The notes under the pieces: generated by a model | Database searches by the model: none | Told to the model about the DNA's origin: nothing | Seen by the model: only the letters and a program-made list of their open reading frames with translations | Shown here: positions 23,072 to 30,832 of the stretch, one piece after another | How positions within the stretch are numbered: the first letter of the stretch is position 1 | Layout: each line of letters opens with the position of its first letter | Translations under genes and position numbers: made by a program | Origin: CAZMXP01 sp964570285 | GTDB lineage: Bacteria > Planctomycetota > PLA2 | Assembly: GCA_964570285.1 (NCBI GenBank) | Contig: CAZMXP010000011.1 | Location: 29,197 to 93,196, forward strand | Direction of reading: 5' to 3' | Length of the DNA: 64,000 nucleotides

Positions 23072-25267
23072 TCACCGGCCACCGCGCGCGATCGTGACCT
23101 CGGCGCCCTCGTGCACCTCGAAGGTGGTGCGGCCGCAGCGGTAGCGGCCCGGCGGCAGGCGGATCGCGAAGGCGCCGTCGACCACCTCCGCGCGCCAGCG
23201 GCTGACGTTGTCGTCGGGCGCGTCGGCGGGGAAGAAGTCGATCGAGCCCAAGTCGGCGCAGCCGTCGTCGTCGGGGATGCGCCCGCGGACGAGGCCGCCC
23301 GGCGTGATCACGATGCGCATCGGCTGCGCATCCGGCGCGACGGAGGTTGCCAGCAGGGCCTGCGCCATGCCGTCGGCGGTGACGGAGATCTCGACCCTGC
23401 CGAGCGCGAGGTGGGGGAGTTCGAACCCGCCGCTCGCATCCGTCGCAACCGCGGTCTCCTCGTTGCCCCACGCCATGACGGTGGCCTTCGGGACCGGGTT
23501 GCCCGAGCCGTCCACGACGCGGCCCCTGAGCGCGATGCCGCGCGAGAGCGCGAAGGGCTCGGGCTCCTGCACGGCGCCCGCGCGGATCTCGACCCGCGCG
23601 AGGAAGGGCGCGTAGCCGCGCGCCTCGATGGCGAGTTCCACGGGGCCCGGGAACTGGTCGCGGATCTCGAACCGGCCGTCGTCGCCCTCGACCACCTCCT
23701 GCCACTGCGCGCCGCGGTTCGCGCCCGACAGGCGCGTCAACGTCGCCCGGACATGGTCGGGCGCGGCCTCGCCCGCGGGGGTCTTGAGGCGGAAGCGGAT
23801 CGCGCCGGGGCGGTGCAGGACGATCCTGACGTTGCTGACCGGCGCGCTCACGCGCGTCGGCGCCTCGGAGAGGAGCCCCTCGATGTCGCCCACGCTGATG
23901 TCGGTCGGGCCGGCCGGGAGGCCGTGCAGCCTGAAGCGGCCCTGCGCGTCGCTCGTTCCCTGCTCGTAGCCGTCGAGCCACGCCTCGGGATCGGCGGGAT
24001 CCACCGTGTAGGCGTAGAGCGTCGCGTCCGCGAGCGGCCGGCCGAGGTCGTCGAGCAGCACGCCCTCCGCGCAGGCCCCCCGCTCGAGCTTGATCGCGAC
24101 GCTCTTCTCCTCGCCCTCCGCGAGGTCGACCGCGACCCGCTTGTCGAGCCACCCGAACGCGCGGACCACGACCGTCCAGCGGCCCGCGTCCGCATCCTCG
24201 ACGACGCTGCTCCCGTCTTCGGCTTCCCGCTCGAACACCCGCGGGCGGGCCCCTTCCGGCGGCACGAACTCGAGCTGGAGCGAGTCCGCCTCCTGCGCCA
24301 CGCGCACGGAGATCGACCCGACCCGCAGCAAACGCAGGTCGGCGGATGCCTCCTCCCCGCCCGCAACCACCACCGCCAAACGCGAGCGCGCGCGGACCGG
24401 CTCGTCCTCCTCGGCGTACACATGGTAGGAGAGGCCCGGCTCCGCCTCCGGGAAGGAGTAGCGCCCCTCGCCGTCGCACGGGCACTGCATCTCCCCCCCG
24501 TCCCCCTCGGAATCCACCGGCGATGCGACAACACTTGCATGGGGCGCCGCCTCCCCGCCGGGGCGGGTGACAACACCGTGGATCGTGGCCGCGGTTGCAA
24601 GCTCGAAGAGCAGGGGGGCGCGGGGGGTGGCGTCGCCGGGCCAGACCTCCTTGGCTGCCGAGATGCGGCCGCTGGCCCGCGCGACGATGACCGCGCTGAC
24701 CGAGTCGCCAGCCTCCGGAGCCTCGGGCCAGTGCTCGGTCGTCTCGAAGCGGCCGTCGGCGCCGGTGGTCGCGGTCCAGAGCGGCGCACCCTCGAGGATG
24801 GAGAGGTCGGTTGCGTGCGCCATCTCGCGCGCCTCGACCCGCGCGCCCGCGAGAGGCGCGCCGCCTTCCTTCGACAGCACGCGGCCCTCGAGTCTGCTGC
24901 CGGCTTGGAGCACGAGCCGGAACCGCGTGACGCCGTCGCCATCGGGGTCGTCGTCCTCGGGATCGGGCGCCCACGACCACGCGCCGGGCTCATGCCAGCC
25001 GCAGCGATGGCCAGCCTTGCGCGCGACGTAGACGACGCCCGTGGCCGGCAGGCTCTCGAAGCGGACCGTCCCGTCCGCGCCGGTCTCCCGGCGCACGGTC
25101 CCCCCCGGCGCCCCCCACGCCTCCACGACGACACCCGCGGCGGATTTCTCCCCCTCGGCGAACAGGACCTCGACGACCCGGGTGAGTCGTCGTTCGTCTT
25201 CCTGCGCGAGGGCCGCCCCGAGAAGACACGCCAGCAGCACGACGACCGTGCCGGCCCGATGCAGCAT
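23072..25267 (-). CDS. Large exported protein with carboxypeptidase-regulatory-like (Ig-like) repeats
   Basis: 731 residues. Signal peptide TVVVLLACLLGAALAQ, then at least five CarboxypepD_reg-like modules, each with a pattern like RLEGRVLSKEGGAPLAGARVEAR ... TGADGRFETTEHWP. Later copies end in RFRLHGLPAG and GFELPHLALGRVEI. Such modules are Greek-key Ig-like spacers in cell-surface proteins. There is no catalytic domain or TonB plug, so it is probably a periplasmic or surface stalk. ATG 25267 is six bases after TAAAAT. The upstream edge of that -10 is formed by the end of the MITE-like element at 25278. Confidence 0.8.
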   Translation of the reverse strand: MLHRAGTVVVLLACLLGAALAQEDERRLTRVVEVLFAEGEKSAAGVVVEAWGAPGGTVRRETGADGTVRFESLPATGVVYVARKAGHRCGWHEPGAWSWAPDPEDDDPDGDGVTRFRLVLQAGSRLEGRVLSKEGGAPLAGARVEAREMAHATDLSILEGAPLWTATTGADGRFETTEHWPEAPEAGDSVSAVIVARASGRISAAKEVWPGDATPRAPLLFELATAATIHGVVTRPGGEAAPHASVVASPVDSEGDGGEMQCPCDGEGRYSFPEAEPGLSYHVYAEEDEPVRARSRLAVVVAGGEEASADLRLLRVGSISVRVAQEADSLQLEFVPPEGARPRVFEREAEDGSSVVEDADAGRWTVVVRAFGWLDKRVAVDLAEGEEKSVAIKLERGACAEGVLLDDLGRPLADATLYAYTVDPADPEAWLDGYEQGTSDAQGRFRLHGLPAGPTDISVGDIEGLLSEAPTRVSAPVSNVRIVLHRPGAIRFRLKTPAGEAAPDHVRATLTRLSGANRGAQWQEVVEGDDGRFEIRDQFPGPVELAIEARGYAPFLARVEIRAGAVQEPEPFALSRGIALRGRVVDGSGNPVPKATVMAWGNEETAVATDASGGFELPHLALGRVEISVTADGMAQALLATSVAPDAQPMRIVITPGGLVRGRIPDDDGCADLGSIDFFPADAPDDNVSRWRAEVVDGAFAIRLPPGRYRCGRTTFEVHEGAEVTIARGGR

Positions 25268-25273
25268 GCCCCG

Positions 25274-25279
25274 ATTTTA
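25274..25279 (-). promoter_or_regulatory. -10 element completed by the end of the MITE-like element
   Basis: TAAAAT on the minus strand, six bases before ATG 25267. Its first two bases (25279-25278) belong to the terminal repeat of the element, so the element contributes part of this promoter and all of its -35 side. Confidence 0.55.
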
Positions 25280-25515
25280 GCCCGCATTATCCACCAGCCC
25301 GCCGGTTCTGGGCGGTCCGGACCGCCAATCTCTGCGTCGCTCGTCGTCGCTGGCTCGCTTTGGAGCCAGCTTCCTTCTCGCTCCTTGATCTTGTCGGTCC
25401 GTCCTTGCCCAGAAACCACGGTCGACTTGCGCAGGCGAGTCGCTTCCCCGGGCACGGGATCTTGGACGCAAGACCTTCCTGCCTGCGCCGTCGTCCTGGT
25501 GAATAATGCGGGCTA
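25278..25515. mobile_element. 238-bp MITE-like element with 20-bp terminal inverted repeats
   Basis: Left end TAGCCCGCATTATCCACCAG (25278-25297); right end (25496-25515) is its complement with one change (TTCACC for TCCACC on that strand). Inside, GGTTCTGGGC near 25304 pairs loosely with GCCCAGAAACC near 25407. There is no coding capacity. The outer bases are TTTA before and ACG after the ends, so TTA/TAA symmetry hides any short target duplication. CCCGCATTAT ends recall IS1380-family termini, which is a suggestion from memory only. Confidence 0.75.
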
Positions 25516-27159
25516 ACGACCGCCGCGGCGGGAGAGTTCGAAGTCGAGCGCGTGCAGGGAGCGGGCGCAGGAGTCGTCGAGCGCGATGACGCCGGAGCGG
25601 GCGAGGCTCTGCGCGGCGGCCATCTCGGTGAGGTCGAGCGAGGCGAGGCTCAGGTCGAGGGCATCCTTCAGCAGCGGCGCCGTCGCGTAGCCGCGCTCGA
25701 TCGCGGCCCGGGTCGAGGCGGCGGCGCGACGGTGCCAGATGCGCGCGCCGGTCATGCCGGCCATCAGCTTCTGCGCGTGGGCGAGGTAGGTGTGCGGCGC
25801 GGGGTCGCGCGGATCCTCCTCGACCAGCGCCGAGAGCATGCCGAGCGCGCGCGAGACGAGCACCGCGTCGCGGTGTTCGCTCGCGAGCGCGATCAGCTGC
25901 GACGTCGACGAGAGGATCTCCCAGTAGCGGAAGCGCTCGCGCGGATCGACGAGCTTCGCGTTCTCGCGGCGCGACAGGCTGCCCGCGAGCGGGCGGCGCG
26001 CGATCCCGTACGGCGAGGCGACATCCCCCTCCGCGGCCACCGGCGCGGTCTCCATGCCGGCCGGCGTGCGCGAGCGGTAGGCGGCCAGCGCCCGGTCGAG
26101 CCGCTCCCCCGCCTCGTGCGCCGAGAGATCGAGCGGCCGCTCCTCGCCCGGGTCCGTCGAGCGGTCGTAGAGCGCGAGGGTCGCCCCCGATTCGATCAGC
26201 GTGAAGCGGCCGTCGGTCGCCGCGAAGCACTGCCCCCAGCCGTGCATGCGCCACGCGTAGAGCGATTCGCTGATCACGACCGTGCCGGGCGCCGGGTCGG
26301 CGTCGAGCATGGAGCCGTCGGTCGCGCGCGCGGGCAGCCCGCACCACCTGCGCAGCGACGGCGCCACGTCCACGAGCGAGCGCGGCCGGCGGTCCACCGC
26401 TCCGCCGCGGAGCGCGGGCGCGCGCACGGCGAGCAGCGCGTCCACCACCGAGCCGAAGCAGAGCGGCCCGTGCGTCGCCTCGCCGTGGTCCCCGAGCCCC
26501 TCCCCATGATCGTTCGCCACGACGACGATCGACTCCCGCGGCACCGCCGCGACGATCCGCGCCAGCGCCGCGTCGACACGGGCGACCTCCTGCGCGTAGA
26601 GTTCCCGCGGCGTCGGCGCGTCGCCCACGTAGGGCGCGTGGCAGTCGTTGAGGTGGATCCAGAGGAAGAAGGGACGCCGCGCGTCGCGCGCCTCGAGCCA
26701 CCCGAGCGCGGCGGGCAGGCGCTCCCCGGCGGTCGCCTCGCGCCCCGGGCACTCGTACCGCGCGAACCCGGCGGCGATGCCGGTCGTCGCCGCGAGCACG
26801 TCGCTCGAGACGAAGGCGGCCGTCGCGTAGCCCGCCGCCGCGAACTCCTCCGCGAGCAGGGGGAACCCGCGCTCCGCGGGCAGCGGCGGCGTGATGTTGT
26901 CGCGGATGCCGTGCGCGGCGGGGTAGAGGCCGCTGAAGAGGCTCGCGTGCGCGGGCAGCGTGATCGGCGCGACGGTGCGCGCGCCGGCGAAGTGCGTCGC
27001 GTCCCCGAGCAGGCGCTGCAGTTCGGGCATCCGCGCCGCGAAGTCGGCGCGCAGCGTGTCGAACGTGACGATCACCACCGGCGGCCGCGCGACGGGCGCC
27101 GTCGGCGAGACCCCGACGAGGAGGAGACCGAGGAGCGACGTGCTGGCGAGGAGGCGCAT
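25513..27159 (-). CDS. Alkaline-phosphatase-superfamily (sulfatase-like) exported hydrolase, copy A
   Basis: 548 residues from ATG 27159 with signal peptide LLASTSLLGLLLVGVSPTAP. Core motifs: VIVTFDTLRADF (metal Asp), ITLPAHASLFSGLYPAAHG with Thr at the nucleophile position, the WIHLNDCHAPY loop and VANDHGEGLGDHGEATHG with the Asp-His metal pair. A sulfatase would carry C/S-x-P-x-R here; T-L-P-A-H suggests a phosphodiesterase- or phosphatase-like member. The C-terminal ~130 residues form a helical TPR-like region. The stop codon TAG lies in the terminal repeat of the MITE. AAGGGG four to five bases before the ATG is the likely ribosome site. Confidence 0.82.
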   Translation of the reverse strand: MRLLASTSLLGLLLVGVSPTAPVARPPVVIVTFDTLRADFAARMPELQRLLGDATHFAGARTVAPITLPAHASLFSGLYPAAHGIRDNITPPLPAERGFPLLAEEFAAAGYATAAFVSSDVLAATTGIAAGFARYECPGREATAGERLPAALGWLEARDARRPFFLWIHLNDCHAPYVGDAPTPRELYAQEVARVDAALARIVAAVPRESIVVVANDHGEGLGDHGEATHGPLCFGSVVDALLAVRAPALRGGAVDRRPRSLVDVAPSLRRWCGLPARATDGSMLDADPAPGTVVISESLYAWRMHGWGQCFAATDGRFTLIESGATLALYDRSTDPGEERPLDLSAHEAGERLDRALAAYRSRTPAGMETAPVAAEGDVASPYGIARRPLAGSLSRRENAKLVDPRERFRYWEILSSTSQLIALASEHRDAVLVSRALGMLSALVEEDPRDPAPHTYLAHAQKLMAGMTGARIWHRRAAASTRAAIERGYATAPLLKDALDLSLASLDLTEMAAAQSLARSGVIALDDSCARSLHALDFELSRRGGR

Positions 27160-27354
27160 TTCACCCCTTGCAATGCGCGGATCCGCGGTCGCGTTCCGAA
27201 GCAACAGTCGGGCGTCCGATTGCCACACTGGCAGTGGTCGCCAGGATCGCCCCGTGTACGGCAAGCGGCGGCCCAGGGCCGGAGGCCGCCGCTCGGGTTG
27301 CATGCAACGGAGTTGCGGACGGGAAGGGGCCGTTGCCGGCCACCGCGCGACCGG
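27160..27354. other. 195-bp gap between the two sulfatase-like paralogues
   Basis: It holds the hairpin at 27265-27292 and no open frame of its own. A GGCCACCGCGCG motif near the right edge also occurs after the stop of the gene at 23072, probably chance in such GC-rich sequence. Confidence 0.4.
27265..27292 (-). terminator. Hairpin after the copy B gene
   Basis: GCGGCGGCC (27265-27273), 10-base loop, GGCCGCCGC (27284-27292), downstream of the stop at 27355. A strong stem without a T-run. Confidence 0.45.
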
Positions 27355-29019
27355 TCAGCCGCCGAGGCGCGCGAGTTCGGCCTCGAGGGCGCGCAGCGCC
27401 GCCGTCGTCGCCTCGTCGAGGGCGATCCCGCCCGAATGCGCGAGCTTGCGCGCGGCGTCCATCTCGGCGGTGTCCTGCGCCATCATGCTCATCTCGATCG
27501 CGTACTGGAGCATCTGCGCGGTGGCGTAGCCCCGCTCGATGGCGCCCCGGGTCGAGGCGGCCGCGCGCCGGTACCAGACGCGCGCCCCGGTCATCTCGGC
27601 CATGAGCTTCTGCGCCTGCGCGAGGTAGGCGTGCGGGGCGGGGGTGTGCGGGTCCTCCTTGATGAGCCCTTCGAGCATGCCGAGCGCGCGGGAGAGGAGG
27701 ATTGTGTCCTTGTTCCCGCTCGCGAGCGTGAGCACCTGCGACGCCGACGTCAGCAGGTCCCAGTAGGGGAAGCGCTCCCTCGGATCCACGAGTTGCACGT
27801 TCTCGCGGCGGGAGAGGCAGCCGGAGACCGGGCGGCGGGCGACCCCGTACGGCGAGGCGACATCGCCGTCGCCGGAGACCGCCCCGCTCTCCGTGCCCGC
27901 GGGGGCGCGCGCGCGATAGGCGGCGAGCGCCCGGTCGAGCCGCTCGCCCGCCTCGTCGGCGGAGAGGTCGAGCGCCCGCTCCTCGCCGGGGTCCGACGCG
28001 CGGTCGTAGAGCGCGAGCGTCGCGCCCGACTCGACGAGCGTGAAGCGGCCGTCGGAGACCGCGAAGCACTGCCCCCAGCCGTGCATGCGCCACGCGTAGA
28101 GCGACTCCGCGACGACGGCGGTGCCGGTCGCCGGCGCGCGGTCGAGGGGTGTGCCGTCGCTCGGGTGCGGGCTCAGCCCGCACCAGCCCCGGAGCGTGGG
28201 CGCGACATCCACGAGCGACCGCGGCGCGCGGTCGACCTCGCCGCGCGGCAGCGCCGGGGCGCGCACCGCGAGCAGCGCGTCGATCGTCGCGCCGAAGCAG
28301 AGCGGGCCGTGGGTCGACTCGCCGTGGTCCCCGAGCCCCTCCCCATGATCGCTCGCCACGACGAGGATCGAATCGCGCGGCACCGCCTCGATCACGCGGG
28401 CCAGGGCCGAATCGACGCGGCGCACCTCGCCCAGATAGAGTTCGCGCGTCGCCAGCGCGGCGTCGTCGCCGAGATAGGGCGCATGGCAGTCGTAGAAGTG
28501 CACCCAGAGGAAGAAGGGCCGCCCCGGGTCGCGCGCGCGGAGCCACGCGAGGGCCGCGGGCAGCCGCTCCTCGGCGGTCAGCTCGCCCTTCGGGCACTCG
28601 TAGGTCGCAAACCCGGCCGCGACGCCCGTGACGGGGGCGAGCACGTCGCTCGCGACGAACGCCGCGGTCGCGTAGCCCGCCGCGGCGAACTCCTCCGCGA
28701 GCAGCGGGAAGCCGCGCGCCGCGGGCAGCGGCGGCGTGATGTTGTCGCGGATGCCGTGGGCGTTGGGACACAGCCCCGTCATCAGGCTCACGTGCGCGGG
28801 CAGCGTGATCGGCGCGACGGTGCGCGCGCCCGCGAAGTGGGTCGCGTCGGCGAGCAGGCGCCGCACCTCGGGCATCTGCGGGACGAAGTCGGCGCGCAGC
28901 GTGTCGAAGGTGACGATCACGACCGAGGGGCGGGCGGCCCCCGACCTGCCGTGGATCAGGAAGCCGGCGACCAGGAGCGCCGCGAGGAGGGCGCCCGCGA
29001 GCCAACGCACGCGGCCCAT
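27355..29019 (-). CDS. Alkaline-phosphatase-superfamily (sulfatase-like) exported hydrolase, copy B
   Basis: 554 residues, closely related to copy A along its full length. Residues 9-24 are a membrane or signal segment. Asp39 (VIVTFDTLRADF), Thr72 in ITLPAHVSLMTGL, FYDCHAPYLG and VASDHGEGLGDHGESTHG give the complete metal and nucleophile set. The C-terminal helical region is also shared. The pair look like a tandem duplication followed by divergence. TACAGT (29031-29026) is six bases before ATG 29019. Confidence 0.84.
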   Translation of the reverse strand: MGRVRWLAGALLAALLVAGFLIHGRSGAARPSVVIVTFDTLRADFVPQMPEVRRLLADATHFAGARTVAPITLPAHVSLMTGLCPNAHGIRDNITPPLPAARGFPLLAEEFAAAGYATAAFVASDVLAPVTGVAAGFATYECPKGELTAEERLPAALAWLRARDPGRPFFLWVHFYDCHAPYLGDDAALATRELYLGEVRRVDSALARVIEAVPRDSILVVASDHGEGLGDHGESTHGPLCFGATIDALLAVRAPALPRGEVDRAPRSLVDVAPTLRGWCGLSPHPSDGTPLDRAPATGTAVVAESLYAWRMHGWGQCFAVSDGRFTLVESGATLALYDRASDPGEERALDLSADEAGERLDRALAAYRARAPAGTESGAVSGDGDVASPYGVARRPVSGCLSRRENVQLVDPRERFPYWDLLTSASQVLTLASGNKDTILLSRALGMLEGLIKEDPHTPAPHAYLAQAQKLMAEMTGARVWYRRAAASTRGAIERGYATAQMLQYAIEMSMMAQDTAEMDAARKLAHSGGIALDEATTAALRALEAELARLGG

Positions 29020-29025
29020 TGTACG

Positions 29026-29031
29026 ACTGTA
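29026..29031 (-). promoter_or_regulatory. -10 element of a predicted leaderless promoter
   Basis: TACAGT, six bases before ATG 29019. It lies in the 19-bp gap after the preceding minus-strand gene. Confidence 0.6.
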
Positions 29032-29038
29032 CGCGGCG

Positions 29039-30346
29039 CTATCGCAGTTCGCGCACGCGCAGGCCGGTGAAGGTCGCCTGGCCCGCGTGGAACCCGATGG
29101 CGACCGGCGCGGGGGTGTCGTCGACCTCGCCCTCGGCGAGGCGGAAGCCGTCGACCCAGACCTCCATCCGCTGGCCCCGCCGGACGAGCAGCAGGTCGAT
29201 CTCGCCGGTGGACGGCACGGTCATCTGCGCGCTCATCGCGCTGCCGGTCCCGTTGCGGTAGACGAAGGTGCCGTTGGCGACGACCAGCGCGCAGCAGCCC
29301 TCGCCGAGCTGGATCTGCACGCCGCCGAGGATGCCCTCGGTGCGGATGCGCGCGCGCACCGCGCAATCGCGGTACCTCCTCGTGCCGACGTCGCAGAGGT
29401 GCCACTCCGCCCCGGCGTTCGAGGCGCGGATCGACTCGCCCTCGCGCTCCCACGTCGTCTTGTCGCGCGGCGCGAGCGGCTCGCCCGCGAGCGCCTTCCA
29501 CTGCTTCGGCTTGCCGAGGAGTTCCTCCGGCAGCCGCAGGTCGGGATCGGCCGCGTGCACGGTGAAGCGTGCCGCCTCGCCGCGCCGCTGCCGCAGCAGC
29601 GTCTCCACCTCGGGGCGGACCTCGTAGGCGTCGACCGCCTTCTGCCAGGACCTCTCGAGCGCCGCCTCGCCGCTGCCGAACGCCTGGTCCGCCGGCGTGC
29701 CGGTGTAGTAGGCCTTCACCTTCCTGATGCCGTGCGCGTCGATCAGGTGGCGCACGAAGCTGCCCGCGACGTCGTACGCGTTGAACCCCGGGTGCGCCGC
29801 GAGCCACCCGTAGAAGTCGCCGCGCAGGAAGGTCGAGAGGGCGGGGATCTCGCCCCTCGATCGATAGTGCTTCGCGACCGCATGCACATGCACGCCGTGC
29901 ACGTGCTCGAGCAGCGCGTTCGCGAGCCCCTCGGCGAGGAACATGCCGCGCGCCTCGCTGCCCGAGCGCGGAAGCTGTGCCGCGACAAGATGCACCATCT
30001 CGTGGAAGCGCGTCTGGTCGTCGCCGTAGGGGAGGTGGGACTCGCGCCCCGTCGAGAAGCCGCCCACCCCCTTCACGCCGGTGATCAGCGCGAGTTCGGT
30101 CGCGTCGTCGTAGAGGAAGAGCGTAAAACGCCCCTCCGGGGTCCACTCGAGCAGGCCCGCGATGCGCTCGAGGTCGCGCCCCGCCATCGCCGCGTCCCGC
30201 TCCGCGTTCGCCGCCGCGCGCGAGCCCGGCCGGTAGCGCACGTCGAGGCCCCTTCCCGCGAGCTGCCCCGTGTGGGTCAGCTCCGCGCCCGCGCTCGCCG
30301 CCGCCGCGAGGCAGCAGGCCGAGAGAAGTACCCGGAGCGGACGCAT
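29039..30346 (-). CDS. Exported gluzincin (peptidase-MA-like) metallopeptidase with C-terminal laminin-like domain
   Basis: 435 residues. Signal peptide VLLSACCLAAAASAGA. The zinc site is intact: HEMVH (His115, Glu116, His119) with the downstream Glu139 in MFLAEGLANALLEH. The last ~150 residues (STGEIDLLLVRRGQRMEVWVDGFRL, PVAIGFHAGQATFTGLRVREL) are a concanavalin/DUF1080-like beta sandwich that may bind sugar. ATG 30346 lies seven bases after TATCCT (30359-30354). It contrasts with the related but inactive-looking protein at 8415-9821. Confidence 0.78.
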   Translation of the reverse strand: MRPLRVLLSACCLAAAASAGAELTHTGQLAGRGLDVRYRPGSRAAANAERDAAMAGRDLERIAGLLEWTPEGRFTLFLYDDATELALITGVKGVGGFSTGRESHLPYGDDQTRFHEMVHLVAAQLPRSGSEARGMFLAEGLANALLEHVHGVHVHAVAKHYRSRGEIPALSTFLRGDFYGWLAAHPGFNAYDVAGSFVRHLIDAHGIRKVKAYYTGTPADQAFGSGEAALERSWQKAVDAYEVRPEVETLLRQRRGEAARFTVHAADPDLRLPEELLGKPKQWKALAGEPLAPRDKTTWEREGESIRASNAGAEWHLCDVGTRRYRDCAVRARIRTEGILGGVQIQLGEGCCALVVANGTFVYRNGTGSAMSAQMTVPSTGEIDLLLVRRGQRMEVWVDGFRLAEGEVDDTPAPVAIGFHAGQATFTGLRVRELR

Positions 30347-30362
30347 CCCCACGAGGATAGCC

Positions 30363-30384
30363 GGGGGGGGGGCGCGGGGGGGGG
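30363..30384 (+). repeat. Paired G-tract (G10-CGC-G9)
   Basis: The longest copy in the window, in the 40-bp gap between the stop of the gene at 30387 and the -10 of the gluzincin gene (C-rich on the transcribed minus strand). Confidence 0.8.
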
Positions 30385-30386
30385 CG

Positions 30387-30674
30387 CTACGCGCGGCCGA
30401 GGTCGTGCCTGACCGCCGCCCGCGGCGAGTCGACGGCGCCCTTGTGGAGCACGACGGCGACGTTGCGCGGCCCGCGCTTCCCCGGCTGGCGCGCCCACGC
30501 GTAGCAGCGCGTGCCCTCGAGCCACCCGTCGAGCTCGAAGACGTGCACCGGCCCGCTCCACTGCAGCTGCCCCTTCGCCGGGACGCGGACCTCGAGCGTC
30601 TCGACATGCCGGCTGCCGCACCCGTGCAGCGTGCGGATCAGTTCGCGGATCGCGGAGAGGGAGGGCGCGCTCAT
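30387..30674 (-). CDS. Small protein of unknown function
   Basis: 95 residues from MSAPSLSAIRELIRTL. Strand-rich: HVETLEVRVPAKG, PVHVFELDGWLEGTRCYAWAR, NVAVVLHKGAVDSPRAAVRH. No membrane segment or signal. No family is recognised. The pattern of a short helix followed by antiparallel strands is compatible with a small cytosolic binding domain. The longer frame to 30734 is less likely because it is Gly/Arg/Pro-rich. Confidence 0.6.
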   Translation of the reverse strand: MSAPSLSAIRELIRTLHGCGSRHVETLEVRVPAKGQLQWSGPVHVFELDGWLEGTRCYAWARQPGKRGPRNVAVVLHKGAVDSPRAAVRHDLGRA

Positions 30675-30832
30675 GCGTCCGGTTCGACACCCGGGCCCGC
30701 CCCGCGGTTCCCGGGGCCGTTGATCACCGCTCACCTGGCATCACGATGACCGCTGGTGCGCGCGAGGTTGCCGGTGGCGCGTGGTTACGAGGTTTCTCTG
30801 CATGATCGGGGGGGGTTGGACGTAATGCCTGT

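Noticed and set aside
25513..29019. True sulfatases
   Set aside because: No C/S-x-P-x-R formylglycine motif; the nucleophile position is Thr in T-L-P-A-H, more like phosphodiesterases of the same superfamily.
25552..29070. Plus-strand frame of 1172 codons
   Set aside because: Antisense to both sulfatase-like genes, whose catalytic motifs are on the minus strand.
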